From contig NZ_CP136600.1 of the NCBI RefSeq assembly GCF_032911225.1, positions 2,108,001 to 2,172,000 on the forward strand: DNA of 64,000 bases, written 5' to 3'. Below the pieces are notes generated by a model that made no database searches, was not told where the DNA came from, and was given only the letters and a program-made list of their open reading frames with translations. This DNA comes from Thalassotalea fonticola (lineage in GTDB: Bacteria; Pseudomonadota; Gammaproteobacteria; Enterobacterales; Alteromonadaceae). The translations under genes were made by a program, and so were the position numbers. This document shows positions 54,047 through 62,455 of this stretch, one piece after another. Within the stretch, counting starts at the first letter, position 1; each line of letters begins with the position of its first letter.

Positions 54047-54892
54047 ATGAAAAAATCACTAATTGTAAATTTAACAGCAAGCCTATTACTGAGTACAACA
54101 CTGTTAAGCACCGCAACAATTGCGCACGAAAAAGGCCATGGATCTGATTCAAAATCTGGCAGTTACTCGTTTAATAGCGACGAATGCTCTATAGATGTTA
54201 ACTACGGTGTGGTGGTTGAAGGTGATAACATTCGCTTTATCAATAACGATGAAACCTATGTACAGATCAACAATAATCAGCAGCTGTTTGTTGAAGGTAA
54301 GTTAGTCGATTTGAGTGAGCGACAACAAGCGCTAGTTGCTGAATATTCTGAGCAAATAAATAGGCAAGTACCTGAAGTTGTAACTCTTGCTGAAGATGCA
54401 GTTGAAATTGCCTTTCAAGCTGTTAGTCATGTTGTTATTGGTTTAAGTGGTGACAACGAAAAAAGCAAAGCACGTGTTGATAGCATTTTTACCAAGATTA
54501 ATAGCGAAGTTGAAAAACGCTTCAATGAAAAAGATGGTAGCTACTTTATCGCAGAGCAAGACTTTGATGAATTTGATGAATTTATGGAAGAAGAGCTAGA
54601 AGATGAAATTGAAGAGCTAATAACTGATTCTGTCGGTGATATTCTGATTGCCGTTGGCAGTGCAATGAACAGTGAAGAAGGAAATTTTGAAGAAAATATG
54701 GAAGCTTTTGGCGAACGTATGGAAAATATGGGCAAAGATATAGAAATGGCTGTTGAGGGTAAAGCTGAAGAACTGGGCAAGCAAGCCGAAAAGCTATGTC
54801 ATAACCTAAAAAGTTTAGACCAACTCGAAACCGAATTATCCAATAGTATTAATGAGCTTAATGACTTTAATTTACTTACCGTAAGCGACTAA
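54047..54892 (+). CDS. Exported DUF2884 (YggN-like) protein
   Basis: The protein is about 281 residues from the ATG at 54047, preceded by GGAAC; the track start at 54035 adds four residues before the signal peptide. The signal peptide ends near TIAHE. CSIDVNYGVVVEGDNIRFIN, YVQINNNQQLFVEGKLVDLSERQQALV and an acidic stretch of Glu/Asp (about residues 180-200) match the YggN/DUF2884 family. It is periplasmic, of unknown function. Confidence 0.78.
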   Translation: MKKSLIVNLTASLLLSTTLLSTATIAHEKGHGSDSKSGSYSFNSDECSIDVNYGVVVEGDNIRFINNDETYVQINNNQQLFVEGKLVDLSERQQALVAEYSEQINRQVPEVVTLAEDAVEIAFQAVSHVVIGLSGDNEKSKARVDSIFTKINSEVEKRFNEKDGSYFIAEQDFDEFDEFMEEELEDEIEELITDSVGDILIAVGSAMNSEEGNFEENMEAFGERMENMGKDIEMAVEGKAEELGKQAEKLCHNLKSLDQLETELSNSINELNDFNLLTVSD

Positions 54893-54905
54893 GTATATTT
54901 AATTT

Positions 54906-54946
54906 AAAAAGAGGCTGCTAATTAACTTTAGCAGCCTCTTTTTTTG
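54906..54946. terminator. Bidirectional terminator
   Basis: GAGGCTGCTA and TAGCAGCCTC pair with A- and T-runs outside, between the convergent YggN-like and malic enzyme genes. Confidence 0.88.
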
Positions 54947-54948
54947 TT

Positions 54949-56658
54949 CTATATCGTTGAACGCTTATAAGCTCGATATTCTGGTTTCCAGAAATTCGCT
55001 TCAATATTGGCTAATAATTGTTTCTCAGTAATTTCTAAAGCTAATCCTTGCTGCATAGCAAGCTTGCCTATCGCAAATGCTATGCTTCTACTAATACTGG
55101 CAATTTCAGTCAGCGGTGGTAACAATTCACCTTTACCAGTATTAGCCAGTGGAGATGCATTCGCTAGTGTTTCACTGGCTAGCATTAACATTTCGTCACT
55201 AATAAACTTAATATTTGCGGCTAAAACCCCTAAACCAATACCGGGAAAAATATAAGAATTATTACATTGAGCGATGTGAAATGTTTCGCCGTTATATTCA
55301 ACAGGCGAAAATGGACTGCCGGTGGCGATAACTACATTACCTTCAGTCCAATTAATCACTTGTTCTGGCGTGGCTTCCACTTGCTTGGAAGGATTAGATA
55401 ACGGAAAAATTATTGGTTTATCGGTACCCTCAGCCATCGCTTTGACCACTTGTTCAGTGAATAGTCCGGCTTGACCTGAAACACCAATAAGAATGTCTGG
55501 TTTAGCACATTGCATTACATCTAAAAGAGCAGCATATTCACCTGAGAATTGCCAATTTGAAATGACGTCAGTTTGCTGGACAAGTTTCTGCTGAAAATCT
55601 CGTAAATCAGCCATACCATCAGTTAATAAACCATATCTATCAACCATGAAAACTTGTTTGCGGGCTTGTTCGTCGGTTAACCCTTCTGAACACATTTGCG
55701 CGATAATTTGCTCAGCAATGCCACACCCAGCAGAGCCTGCACCAACAAAAGCTACCTTTTGCTGTGAAAGCGGCTTGCCTTTAATACGGCACGCCGCCAG
55801 TAAAGTACCCACAGTGACTGAGGCCGTACCTTGAATGTCATCATTAAAGCAACAAATTTCATTACGATAACGCTGTAACAATGGCATTGCATTTGGCTGA
55901 GCAAAATCTTCAAACTGTAATAATACATTTGGCCACCTACGAGTTACCGCCTTAATAAACAGATCGACAAAATCGTTATATTCTTCTTGGCTAATACGTT
56001 TATGACGAGCGCCCATATACATAGGGTCGTTTAGCAATTTTTCATTATTCGTACCAACATCAAGCATGATTGGCATGGTATAAGCCGGACTAATGCCACC
56101 ACACGACGTGTACAATGAAAGTTTACCAATTGGAATGCCCATACCGCCAATACCTTGATCGCCTAAACCAAGAATACGCTCACCATCAGTAACAACAATT
56201 ACCTTAACTTTATGCTTGGTGGCATTATGAAGAATGTCATCTATTTGATGCCTTTCAGCATATGAAATAAACAAACCACGATTACTGCGGTAAATATCAG
56301 AGAATCGTTCACAAGCATCACCAACCGTTGGTGTGTAGATGATTGGCAGCATTTCATCTAAATGAGACTGTACTAACGCATGAAATAAAGTTTCATTTTT
56401 ATCTTGAATATTGCGTAAGTAAATATGCTTATTTATCGGGGTTTGAAAACTAGAGTATTGCATATAAGCACGCTCAACTTGCTCTTCAATAGTTTCAAAG
56501 CGCGGCGGGATCAAACCAGTTAAGTTGAAGCTTACCCGTTCACCACTGGTAAATGCACTACCTTTATTTAATAAAGGCGTTTCAAGTAATGTCGGGCCTG
56601 CATAAGGTATATATAACGGATGTTTTGGCTGTTGTTCTTTACTCATAGATCCACGCAT
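54949..56658 (-). CDS. maeA: NAD-dependent malic enzyme
   Basis: The 569-residue enzyme decarboxylates malate to pyruvate with NAD. The N-terminal malic domain has [17 protein letters not shown] and the catalytic region [21 protein letters not shown]. The NAD-binding domain has [17 protein letters not shown]. Length and motifs match E. coli MaeA (565). The true start may be the Met at 56646 (MSKEQQP). Confidence 0.96.
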   Translation of the reverse strand: MRGSMSKEQQPKHPLYIPYAGPTLLETPLLNKGSAFTSGERVSFNLTGLIPPRFETIEEQVERAYMQYSSFQTPINKHIYLRNIQDKNETLFHALVQSHLDEMLPIIYTPTVGDACERFSDIYRSNRGLFISYAERHQIDDILHNATKHKVKVIVVTDGERILGLGDQGIGGMGIPIGKLSLYTSCGGISPAYTMPIMLDVGTNNEKLLNDPMYMGARHKRISQEEYNDFVDLFIKAVTRRWPNVLLQFEDFAQPNAMPLLQRYRNEICCFNDDIQGTASVTVGTLLAACRIKGKPLSQQKVAFVGAGSAGCGIAEQIIAQMCSEGLTDEQARKQVFMVDRYGLLTDGMADLRDFQQKLVQQTDVISNWQFSGEYAALLDVMQCAKPDILIGVSGQAGLFTEQVVKAMAEGTDKPIIFPLSNPSKQVEATPEQVINWTEGNVVIATGSPFSPVEYNGETFHIAQCNNSYIFPGIGLGVLAANIKFISDEMLMLASETLANASPLANTGKGELLPPLTEIASISRSIAFAIGKLAMQQGLALEITEKQLLANIEANFWKPEYRAYKRSTI

Positions 56659-56821
56659 AGTTTGGTTAACTTAAGAAAAACATGAACTGCACAAAAGTGG
56701 TGCAAATCATCGAGGCTGGCCATTGTACTGAGTTTTTACAGATTTATCTATTCATCTAACAGTTAACATAATAAAGAAAATTAAATTTATATTTCACATT
56801 GTGAAATGTCCTTATTCATAT

Positions 56822-57022
56822 TCAATCAGCTTCATCTATCCACGCCAATTGAATGGCTTCAAGTACCCTTTCACCACAGTGGTTGGCATCATCATCAAAC
56901 CTTTCAAGATCGAGCACCCACTGCCTGAGCTCGGTAAAGTGCAATTGGGTAGGATTTACATCAGGGTGTTCTTCAATTAAATCTAAAGCAATCTCAAGTG
57001 AATCTATCCATTTCAGACCCAT
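56822..57022 (-). CDS. iscX: IscX
   Basis: The 66-residue acidic protein aligns with E. coli IscX throughout: MGLKWIDSLEIA, PTQLHFTELRQWVLDLERFDDD and ERVLEAIQLAWIDEAD. IscX binds IscS and iron and tunes Fe-S cluster assembly. It normally ends the isc operon; here it stands alone, on the same strand as and downstream of the desulfurase fusion, separated by a terminator. Confidence 0.95.
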   Translation of the reverse strand: MGLKWIDSLEIALDLIEEHPDVNPTQLHFTELRQWVLDLERFDDDANHCGERVLEAIQLAWIDEAD

Positions 57023-57104
57023 AGTATTTCCTCAATAATTTTTAATTTAACTAAAGTGTATACTATATTTTTAGGTTTTCCCCCTAGGCTACAAACCTAA
57101 ACCC

Positions 57105-57145
57105 GTCCATAGTGGTTTGCATTATTTCTTCCATGAAGTAAAAAA
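57105..57145. repeat. Interspersed repeat, copy 2
   Basis: GTCCATAGTGGTTTGCATTA and the following TTCTTCCATGAAGTAAAAAA match the copy at 43066-43106 at 34 of 41 positions by hand. It lies directly beside a terminator, as the first copy does. Confidence 0.55.
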
Positions 57146-57167
57146 ACGCCGAAAGGCGCTTTTTTTG
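57146..57167 (-). terminator. Terminator of the desulfurase fusion gene
   Basis: CGCC, GAAA, GGCG with flanking A- and T-runs forms a short GNRA-loop hairpin about 70 bases past the fusion stop. Confidence 0.75.
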
Positions 57168-57236
57168 GCTAGGGATGGCCTATATGACAAAAATGCATGG
57201 AGCAATTTTTTGTTCTTAATTGAGAACTGGTTGCAA

Positions 57237-59549
57237 TTAGCTGTATAAGGCAAAACCACCTGGAACATGGTAAACATTCTCAAAGCCCATACGTTTTAAT
57301 GTTTTAGCCGCAGCATCACTACGACTGCCACTGCGGCAAATACAAACAAACGCTGAATGTTGTTTTTGCTCATGGAATGTATGCACAAAATCAGTAAGCT
57401 GTGTAAGCGGAACATTCACTAACTGCTGTTCGGCAATGTTAACATCGCTGTAAGCTTCAAATTCGTGTGGTTCGCGTACATCAAGTACCATTACATTATC
57501 ATTCTCGATTAAGAAAGATGTTAATTGCTCTGGCGTTACATCAATTGATGGGTCAATAGACTCTTTAATGCTACCACAGTATGTTGGCTCATCACTTGCT
57601 GTTATTTCTTTATCAATTGCCGCTTTTTCATCAACAAAAACTGTACTATCAATGGCGTCTTTAATAACTTTCGATAATAGCGGAGTATTTGCTGATTCAA
57701 GTGCTAACGTTGTAGTAAATAGCTGTTTGTAATCGTGTGCAGGGCAAATCAATGTATCTTCATTGATTACAGCTGATAATTCTTTAATTGACGAGTAAAG
57801 CGCAGTGCTATCGCTAACATCAAAATCACTTCGGCCAATGCCACCAATTTGAATGGTATCGCCAGAGAATACATAATCAATATCATCCGCAGCTAATTTA
57901 CCTGCAACAGCAGTTCCTAAAAGATAAGCAACGCTATTGTTGGTATGACCTGGTAATGCGACTTTAACTAACACTTTTTCACCAATACTAATTGCCGAAG
58001 CAACACTATCATTAGCAAGAGTCACTTGTGTAGTTGTAGCATTGTTCCAACCTAATTGGTCAAAATCACCGGCAGGAACTTTTTCGCCTAACAATTCACG
58101 TAGAATAGCAGGAGTATCGGCTTGCTCATCATGCTTGTGAGTCGCTAAAATGGCTTTAATGCTATAGTTTTGACAAGACACTAAAGTATCAAACTTAGCC
58201 ACCAACTCAGGTACCGGATCAATTAAAACAATTTCTTTTGCATCTTGATCGATATAACACCAAGTGCATTGTTGGTCATAGATCCACTGTTGCAGACCGT
58301 TAGCTTTTGAATCAAAAGTCTCATCAGCATCAGATAAAATTAAACAACTGTGACGCATGGCAGCAACTGCATTTTTAATTGCACTACAGGCTTGATCAAT
58401 TTCTTCTTGAGTTGAGGCCGGGCCGAACGACATACGAATGGCACCTTCGCTTTGCCAAGTTGATTTACCCATAGCATCAAGAACAAAACTTCCCGTTACT
58501 TTCGAACTACAAGCTGAGCCTGCGCTTACACGAATACGGGCAGCATCAAATAAATTCATAATGTCTTTACTTGATAAACCTTCAACAGAAAAGTTTAACG
58601 TTGTTGGCAATGAATAGTTAAAGTCATGGTTATAAACAATTGTCGGGAATACTTCTGCTAATGTTTCAGCCAGTTGCGCACGATATGCAACTAATACCTG
58701 ATGAGACTTAAATGTGTCATCATTCTCGTCTGCTAATAATTTGAAAATAGCATTTAAAGAAGCAATGCCAGGTAAGTTTTCTGTACCTGAACGTAAACCA
58801 CCTTCTTGTCCACCGCCTGCGATAATTGGCGTGTAAGGCGCTGTTTCACGAACATATAAAAAACCGATACCTTTCGGGCCATATAATTTGTGACCACTGA
58901 ACGGGGCATAATCAATCGTTGTATTTGATAGCGCTAATGGAATTTTTCCCAACCCCTGCACACAATCAACCATCCATAATACATCGCTATTATTAGCGCG
59001 AATGACGGTTTCTAAACCAGCTAAGTCTTGAAAAACCCCGGTTTCATTGTTAGCGATCATGGTACAGATCATTAATGCGTTTGGCACATTCGCAGCAATA
59101 AAATCAAAATCTAAGATGCCGTTTTCATCAACCGGGATAGCGACAACTTCCGCGCCAATATTTAACATTTTATTCCAATGTTTAAGCGTTTCCGGAACAG
59201 CTTTATGCTCAGTAGCACCGTAAAGTAATACTGGCTTTGTAATATTGTGAGCAGTTTCTCGCGCAGCGTTTAATGCTGAGATAATTGAGGTTTGAATACC
59301 TTCGGTTGCACCACTGGTAAAAATAATTTTACCATCTGTTGCACCTGTTACCTGGCGAGCCAATGTACGAGTTGAATCAAGAATGTATTTAGCTCGAATA
59401 CCGGTCATATGACTAGAGCTCGGATTACCGTAGCATAGGTTCATCGTGTGAATTGCAGCTTCAGCTGCTTGTGGTAACACCGGCGTAGTTGCGTTGTTAT
59501 CCAAATACACCTCGTTTTTCTGAGGTTGGATATCAGTTAAATTTAACAT
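57237..59549 (-). CDS. Cysteine desulfurase / ETHE1-like MBL / rhodanese triple fusion
   Basis: This 770-residue protein has three sulfur-handling domains. Residues about 12-400 are a NifS/IscS-type desulfurase: LDNNATTP, SGATEG, PLP Lys221 in FSGHKLYGPKG, RSGTEN, and persulfide Cys347 in VSAGSACSS. Residues about 425-625 are a metallo-beta-lactamase domain like persulfide dioxygenases. His471, His535 (PGHTNNS) and Asp564 (SGDTIQIGGIGRSDF) fit the mono-iron triad, while the second half of HxHxDH is changed (HKHDEQ). LICPAHDY closes the domain. Residues about 670-770 are a rhodanese with Cys738 in CRSGSR. It would release sulfur from cysteine, then oxidise or pass on persulfide within one chain. 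It is a lone gene, with no isc/suf genes except iscX downstream. Confidence 0.92.
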   Translation of the reverse strand: MLNLTDIQPQKNEVYLDNNATTPVLPQAAEAAIHTMNLCYGNPSSSHMTGIRAKYILDSTRTLARQVTGATDGKIIFTSGATEGIQTSIISALNAARETAHNITKPVLLYGATEHKAVPETLKHWNKMLNIGAEVVAIPVDENGILDFDFIAANVPNALMICTMIANNETGVFQDLAGLETVIRANNSDVLWMVDCVQGLGKIPLALSNTTIDYAPFSGHKLYGPKGIGFLYVRETAPYTPIIAGGGQEGGLRSGTENLPGIASLNAIFKLLADENDDTFKSHQVLVAYRAQLAETLAEVFPTIVYNHDFNYSLPTTLNFSVEGLSSKDIMNLFDAARIRVSAGSACSSKVTGSFVLDAMGKSTWQSEGAIRMSFGPASTQEEIDQACSAIKNAVAAMRHSCLILSDADETFDSKANGLQQWIYDQQCTWCYIDQDAKEIVLIDPVPELVAKFDTLVSCQNYSIKAILATHKHDEQADTPAILRELLGEKVPAGDFDQLGWNNATTTQVTLANDSVASAISIGEKVLVKVALPGHTNNSVAYLLGTAVAGKLAADDIDYVFSGDTIQIGGIGRSDFDVSDSTALYSSIKELSAVINEDTLICPAHDYKQLFTTTLALESANTPLLSKVIKDAIDSTVFVDEKAAIDKEITASDEPTYCGSIKESIDPSIDVTPEQLTSFLIENDNVMVLDVREPHEFEAYSDVNIAEQQLVNVPLTQLTDFVHTFHEQKQHSAFVCICRSGSRSDAAAKTLKRMGFENVYHVPGGFALYS

Positions 59550-59810
59550 CTTAAAATTCTACTCTTACTAATAATGGCGTCTATTCTACTAACTTATATC
59601 TAATAACACTAGGTTATAAGAGCGTAAAAAATTGTTAATTTAGTCAATTTTTAACCTTTTATATCACTAATTCCTTACGAGAAGATGACATACAAAAATA
59701 TAAACAACCTTTGATGTGTAAAACAATTGTTAAAAATAAAGAAAAATCTGAATCTTTGCATATACTTAAATCAATCAATAAAAAAATACTGCTGAATCTA
59801 GGGAAAAACA

Positions 59811-60923
59811 ATGGAATATAAATTTCAATTTGCAGCAATCGCTGTATTTACTGGTTTATTAATCTCACAACAAGCCAATGCCATAGAAGTATTTAGTAAT
59901 GACAAAACTTCAGTTTCAACTAGAGGTTGGTTGCGTCTCACCCTGCAAAGCACCGAGGACACTGATGAAATAACAGATTCTGGCTCTCGTTGGGGATTAG
60001 ATTTCAAACATAATATAGAAGGTGACTGGACTGCCGGCGTGACCGCAGAATGGGCAACCAATTTTGAGAAAAATGCCAACTTAACTCTTAGTGGTGACAG
60101 CAGTGGCCCATCAGGAAGTAGTGGCGATGCCTTAACGTCTCGTCTTGGCTATGTGCACTTTACCCACGATAAATGGGGGGCTTTCGGCGTTGGTAAACAA
60201 TGGAGTGTGTTTTATGATGTCGTCGGCGTAACCGATGTTTTAAATTATTACGGTGGTAACGCAACGGGGGTATATAACTTAGGTACCGATGGTGGCTTAT
60301 CAGGAACAGGCCGTGCGGAACAAGCGATCACTTGGCGCAAAGCCTTTGGTAATTTTAATGTTGGCGTGCAAATGCAAGCACAAGATGAAGCGGTAATTAT
60401 TAATGACCCGGGAGGTCCATTCGATGGCGAAGAAATTGCTACCATGGGCAATGGCTTTGGCGCGGCAGTAAGTTACAAATGGAATGATTTCGGCGTGGGC
60501 GCAGCAGTGAACACCAGTGAAATTGATACTGTTTTCGGTAGTGCCGATGATACAAGTAGTGGTGTTAGTGCAACCTATGGTGACTCTAGTTTAGGTTTTC
60601 ATGCAGCTCTTGCATTTGTAGTCTCTGAAAACCATGAGTTAGATAATAATGGTGACTTTATCGATGCCATTGGCTCTGAAGTTTATTTGAAATATACCAT
60701 GCCCGGTAGAATTGGTCTTTATGGCGGCATGAATTTTTTAGAGGCAGATGAGTCGGGTAATGACTTTGAAATGTATTACAACTATATTGGCGCCGAGTAC
60801 AAATTCGAAAATAGTTTTGGACTTATTTATGTCGAAACTAAAATACATGACGACAGAAATGACGATGGCAGTGATGGCAGTGATGATTCAGAGCTAGCGC
60901 TTGGTGTTCGTGTAAATCTTTAG
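59811..60923 (+). CDS. Gram-negative general porin
   Basis: The 370-residue outer-membrane beta-barrel protein has a signal peptide ending QANA (about residue 24). DKTSVSTRGWLRL, TSRLGYVHFTHDKWGAFGVGKQWSVFYD and a terminal aromatic-poor strand LALGVRVNL match the OmpC-like porin family of marine bacteria. It is paralogous to the convergent porin at 61032-62156 (shared LSGDS..., TSRLG, GKQW, GRAEQAI, FGNFNVGVQMQ). It diffuses small solutes; specificity is unknown. Confidence 0.92.
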   Translation: MEYKFQFAAIAVFTGLLISQQANAIEVFSNDKTSVSTRGWLRLTLQSTEDTDEITDSGSRWGLDFKHNIEGDWTAGVTAEWATNFEKNANLTLSGDSSGPSGSSGDALTSRLGYVHFTHDKWGAFGVGKQWSVFYDVVGVTDVLNYYGGNATGVYNLGTDGGLSGTGRAEQAITWRKAFGNFNVGVQMQAQDEAVIINDPGGPFDGEEIATMGNGFGAAVSYKWNDFGVGAAVNTSEIDTVFGSADDTSSGVSATYGDSSLGFHAALAFVVSENHELDNNGDFIDAIGSEVYLKYTMPGRIGLYGGMNFLEADESGNDFEMYYNYIGAEYKFENSFGLIYVETKIHDDRNDDGSDGSDDSELALGVRVNL

Positions 60924-60947
60924 TCATTATGCTCTGTCCCTTCCTTG

Positions 60948-60981
60948 AAAAAAAGCCTTCTCAAAGAAGGCTTTTTTTATT
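60948..60981. terminator. Terminator between convergent porins
   Basis: AAGCCTTCT and AGAAGGCTT pair around CAA with A- and T-runs on both sides. Confidence 0.88.
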
Positions 60982-61031
60982 AACTTTGTATCCCGTGTCC
61001 CGTACTGAAATAGGCTTACCCTATTAGGAGT

Positions 61032-62156
61032 TTAAAACGAAAATCGTGCGCCAATGGCTAATATATCATCGTCATTCTCTGTGCCGTCGAAGTTTGTTGA
61101 TTCGTCGAGCTTATACTCTGAATGAATACGGAATTTATCAGAGAAATGATACGCAACGCCAGCTACCATGTACGCTTTTTCGTAATCATCACCGTCATCA
61201 GAGCTTACCGAGTTGTAACCTCCTAGAATTTCTAAATCATTAGCAAAACGATAAGTAACCATAGCTTCAACACCGGTAGATTCAGCAACCATATCACCTT
61301 GTTCATTAAACTCATGATTTTCAGCTTCAGTTGCTACAACTGCGGCGTATAAACCTTGCTGACCCAGAGTACCGTACGTCACACTTACAGCAGTTAAGGT
61401 GTCATCCAATTCTTCTGAAATTAATGAATTCAAGCCGGTCATTTCAACAGAAGCTTCGTTATAACCAACACCAACACTTAGACTAAATGGTAGGGCATAA
61501 GTTAAAGCAACACCATAGGAGTTATCGTAAATTAGCTCTAAATCATTATCAGGGATACCTGGTAATAACTCATTCAGCGGGACCACTTCTTCAGTACCTT
61601 GCATTTGTACACTAACATTTAAGTTACCGAAGCTGTTGTTGTATTGAATCGCTTGTTCTGCACGACCTGCTCCAGTGTAACCACCGTCACCTAAAGCAAA
61701 TGAGCCTGCACCATCACCACCAAACACATAAAAGTTATCCGTTACACCTGTTACGTTGTAAATTGAGCCCCATTGCTTACCAAGCGTCACAGAACCCCAT
61801 TTCTCATGCCCCATACCAACAAAACCTAAACGACTAGATAAAGTGTCAGACGCTTCACCTTGGGCTAAATTAGAGTCACCATTTAGCACTAAGTCAGAGT
61901 TGTTGCTCACTAGGCTCACTGCCCATTCAGCTTTTGCAAAGGCAGACCAGCCATTGTTTAATTGGTGTGAAAATGTAAAGTTGATACGAGAGTTACCGTT
62001 ACTTACTTCGTCGGTGCCATCCGCCATTACATAGTTAGCACCAAAGAATCCACCTAGTTCTAAGCTGCTTTTATCATCTTTGAATAATTCCATAGCAGAT
62101 ATTGAAGGTGAAGTTAGTGCAATAGCCGTTGAAGTTGCAATAAGTTTAAGTTTCAT
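61032..62156 (-). CDS. Gram-negative general porin, paralogue
   Basis: The 374-residue porin has a signal peptide ending SISA (about residue 21), then MELFKDDKSSLELGGFFGANYV. LSSRLGFVGMGHEKWGSVTLGKQWGSIYNVTGVTD and GRAEQAIQYNNSFGNLNVSVQMQG parallel the neighbouring porin, and it ends ILAIGARFSF with the C-terminal Phe needed for Bam-dependent assembly. The acidic loops suggest cation preference. The pair probably arose by duplication and inversion. Confidence 0.93.
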   Translation of the reverse strand: MKLKLIATSTAIALTSPSISAMELFKDDKSSLELGGFFGANYVMADGTDEVSNGNSRINFTFSHQLNNGWSAFAKAEWAVSLVSNNSDLVLNGDSNLAQGEASDTLSSRLGFVGMGHEKWGSVTLGKQWGSIYNVTGVTDNFYVFGGDGAGSFALGDGGYTGAGRAEQAIQYNNSFGNLNVSVQMQGTEEVVPLNELLPGIPDNDLELIYDNSYGVALTYALPFSLSVGVGYNEASVEMTGLNSLISEELDDTLTAVSVTYGTLGQQGLYAAVVATEAENHEFNEQGDMVAESTGVEAMVTYRFANDLEILGGYNSVSSDDGDDYEKAYMVAGVAYHFSDKFRIHSEYKLDESTNFDGTENDDDILAIGARFSF

Positions 62157-62370
62157 ATTTAACCCTTAAGTTGTATGTAATGGCTCATAAAATGTGTTTA
62201 TGAACAATAAGTAATAATTTGTTTGTGCTATTGATAATTGTTTTATAACAGGGAGAATTGCGTAAAAATAGAGCGTTTTACAACTTAATACACTCAAAAA
62301 CAACATCTTCTGAATTTAACTACTGGCTAGTTACAGACATTGCTAACAACTTGTAAAAACTAGTTTTTTA

Positions 62371-62384
62371 TTGACATTAATCAT
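62371..62384. promoter_or_regulatory. FNR/DNR-like box upstream of nnrS
   Basis: TTGACATTAATCAT matches TTGAT-N4-ATCAA at 8 of 10 fixed positions and lies 71 bases before the nnrS start. The surrounding 62157-62455 holds no gene. NnrS genes are usually controlled by NO-sensing FNR/CRP-family regulators, which supports the reading. TTGACA could instead be a -35 box. Confidence 0.4.
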
Positions 62385-62455
62385 TAACAAAACTAAACAT
62401 TTGAAGATCTTTAAGCTAAAATAATAGCCATAAAATTCAGGCCAGAGGCTGAGCT

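Noticed and set aside
54541..54780. Ser-rich open frame antisense to the YggN-like gene
   Set aside because: The serine runs are just the reverse strand of the Glu/Asp-rich stretch.
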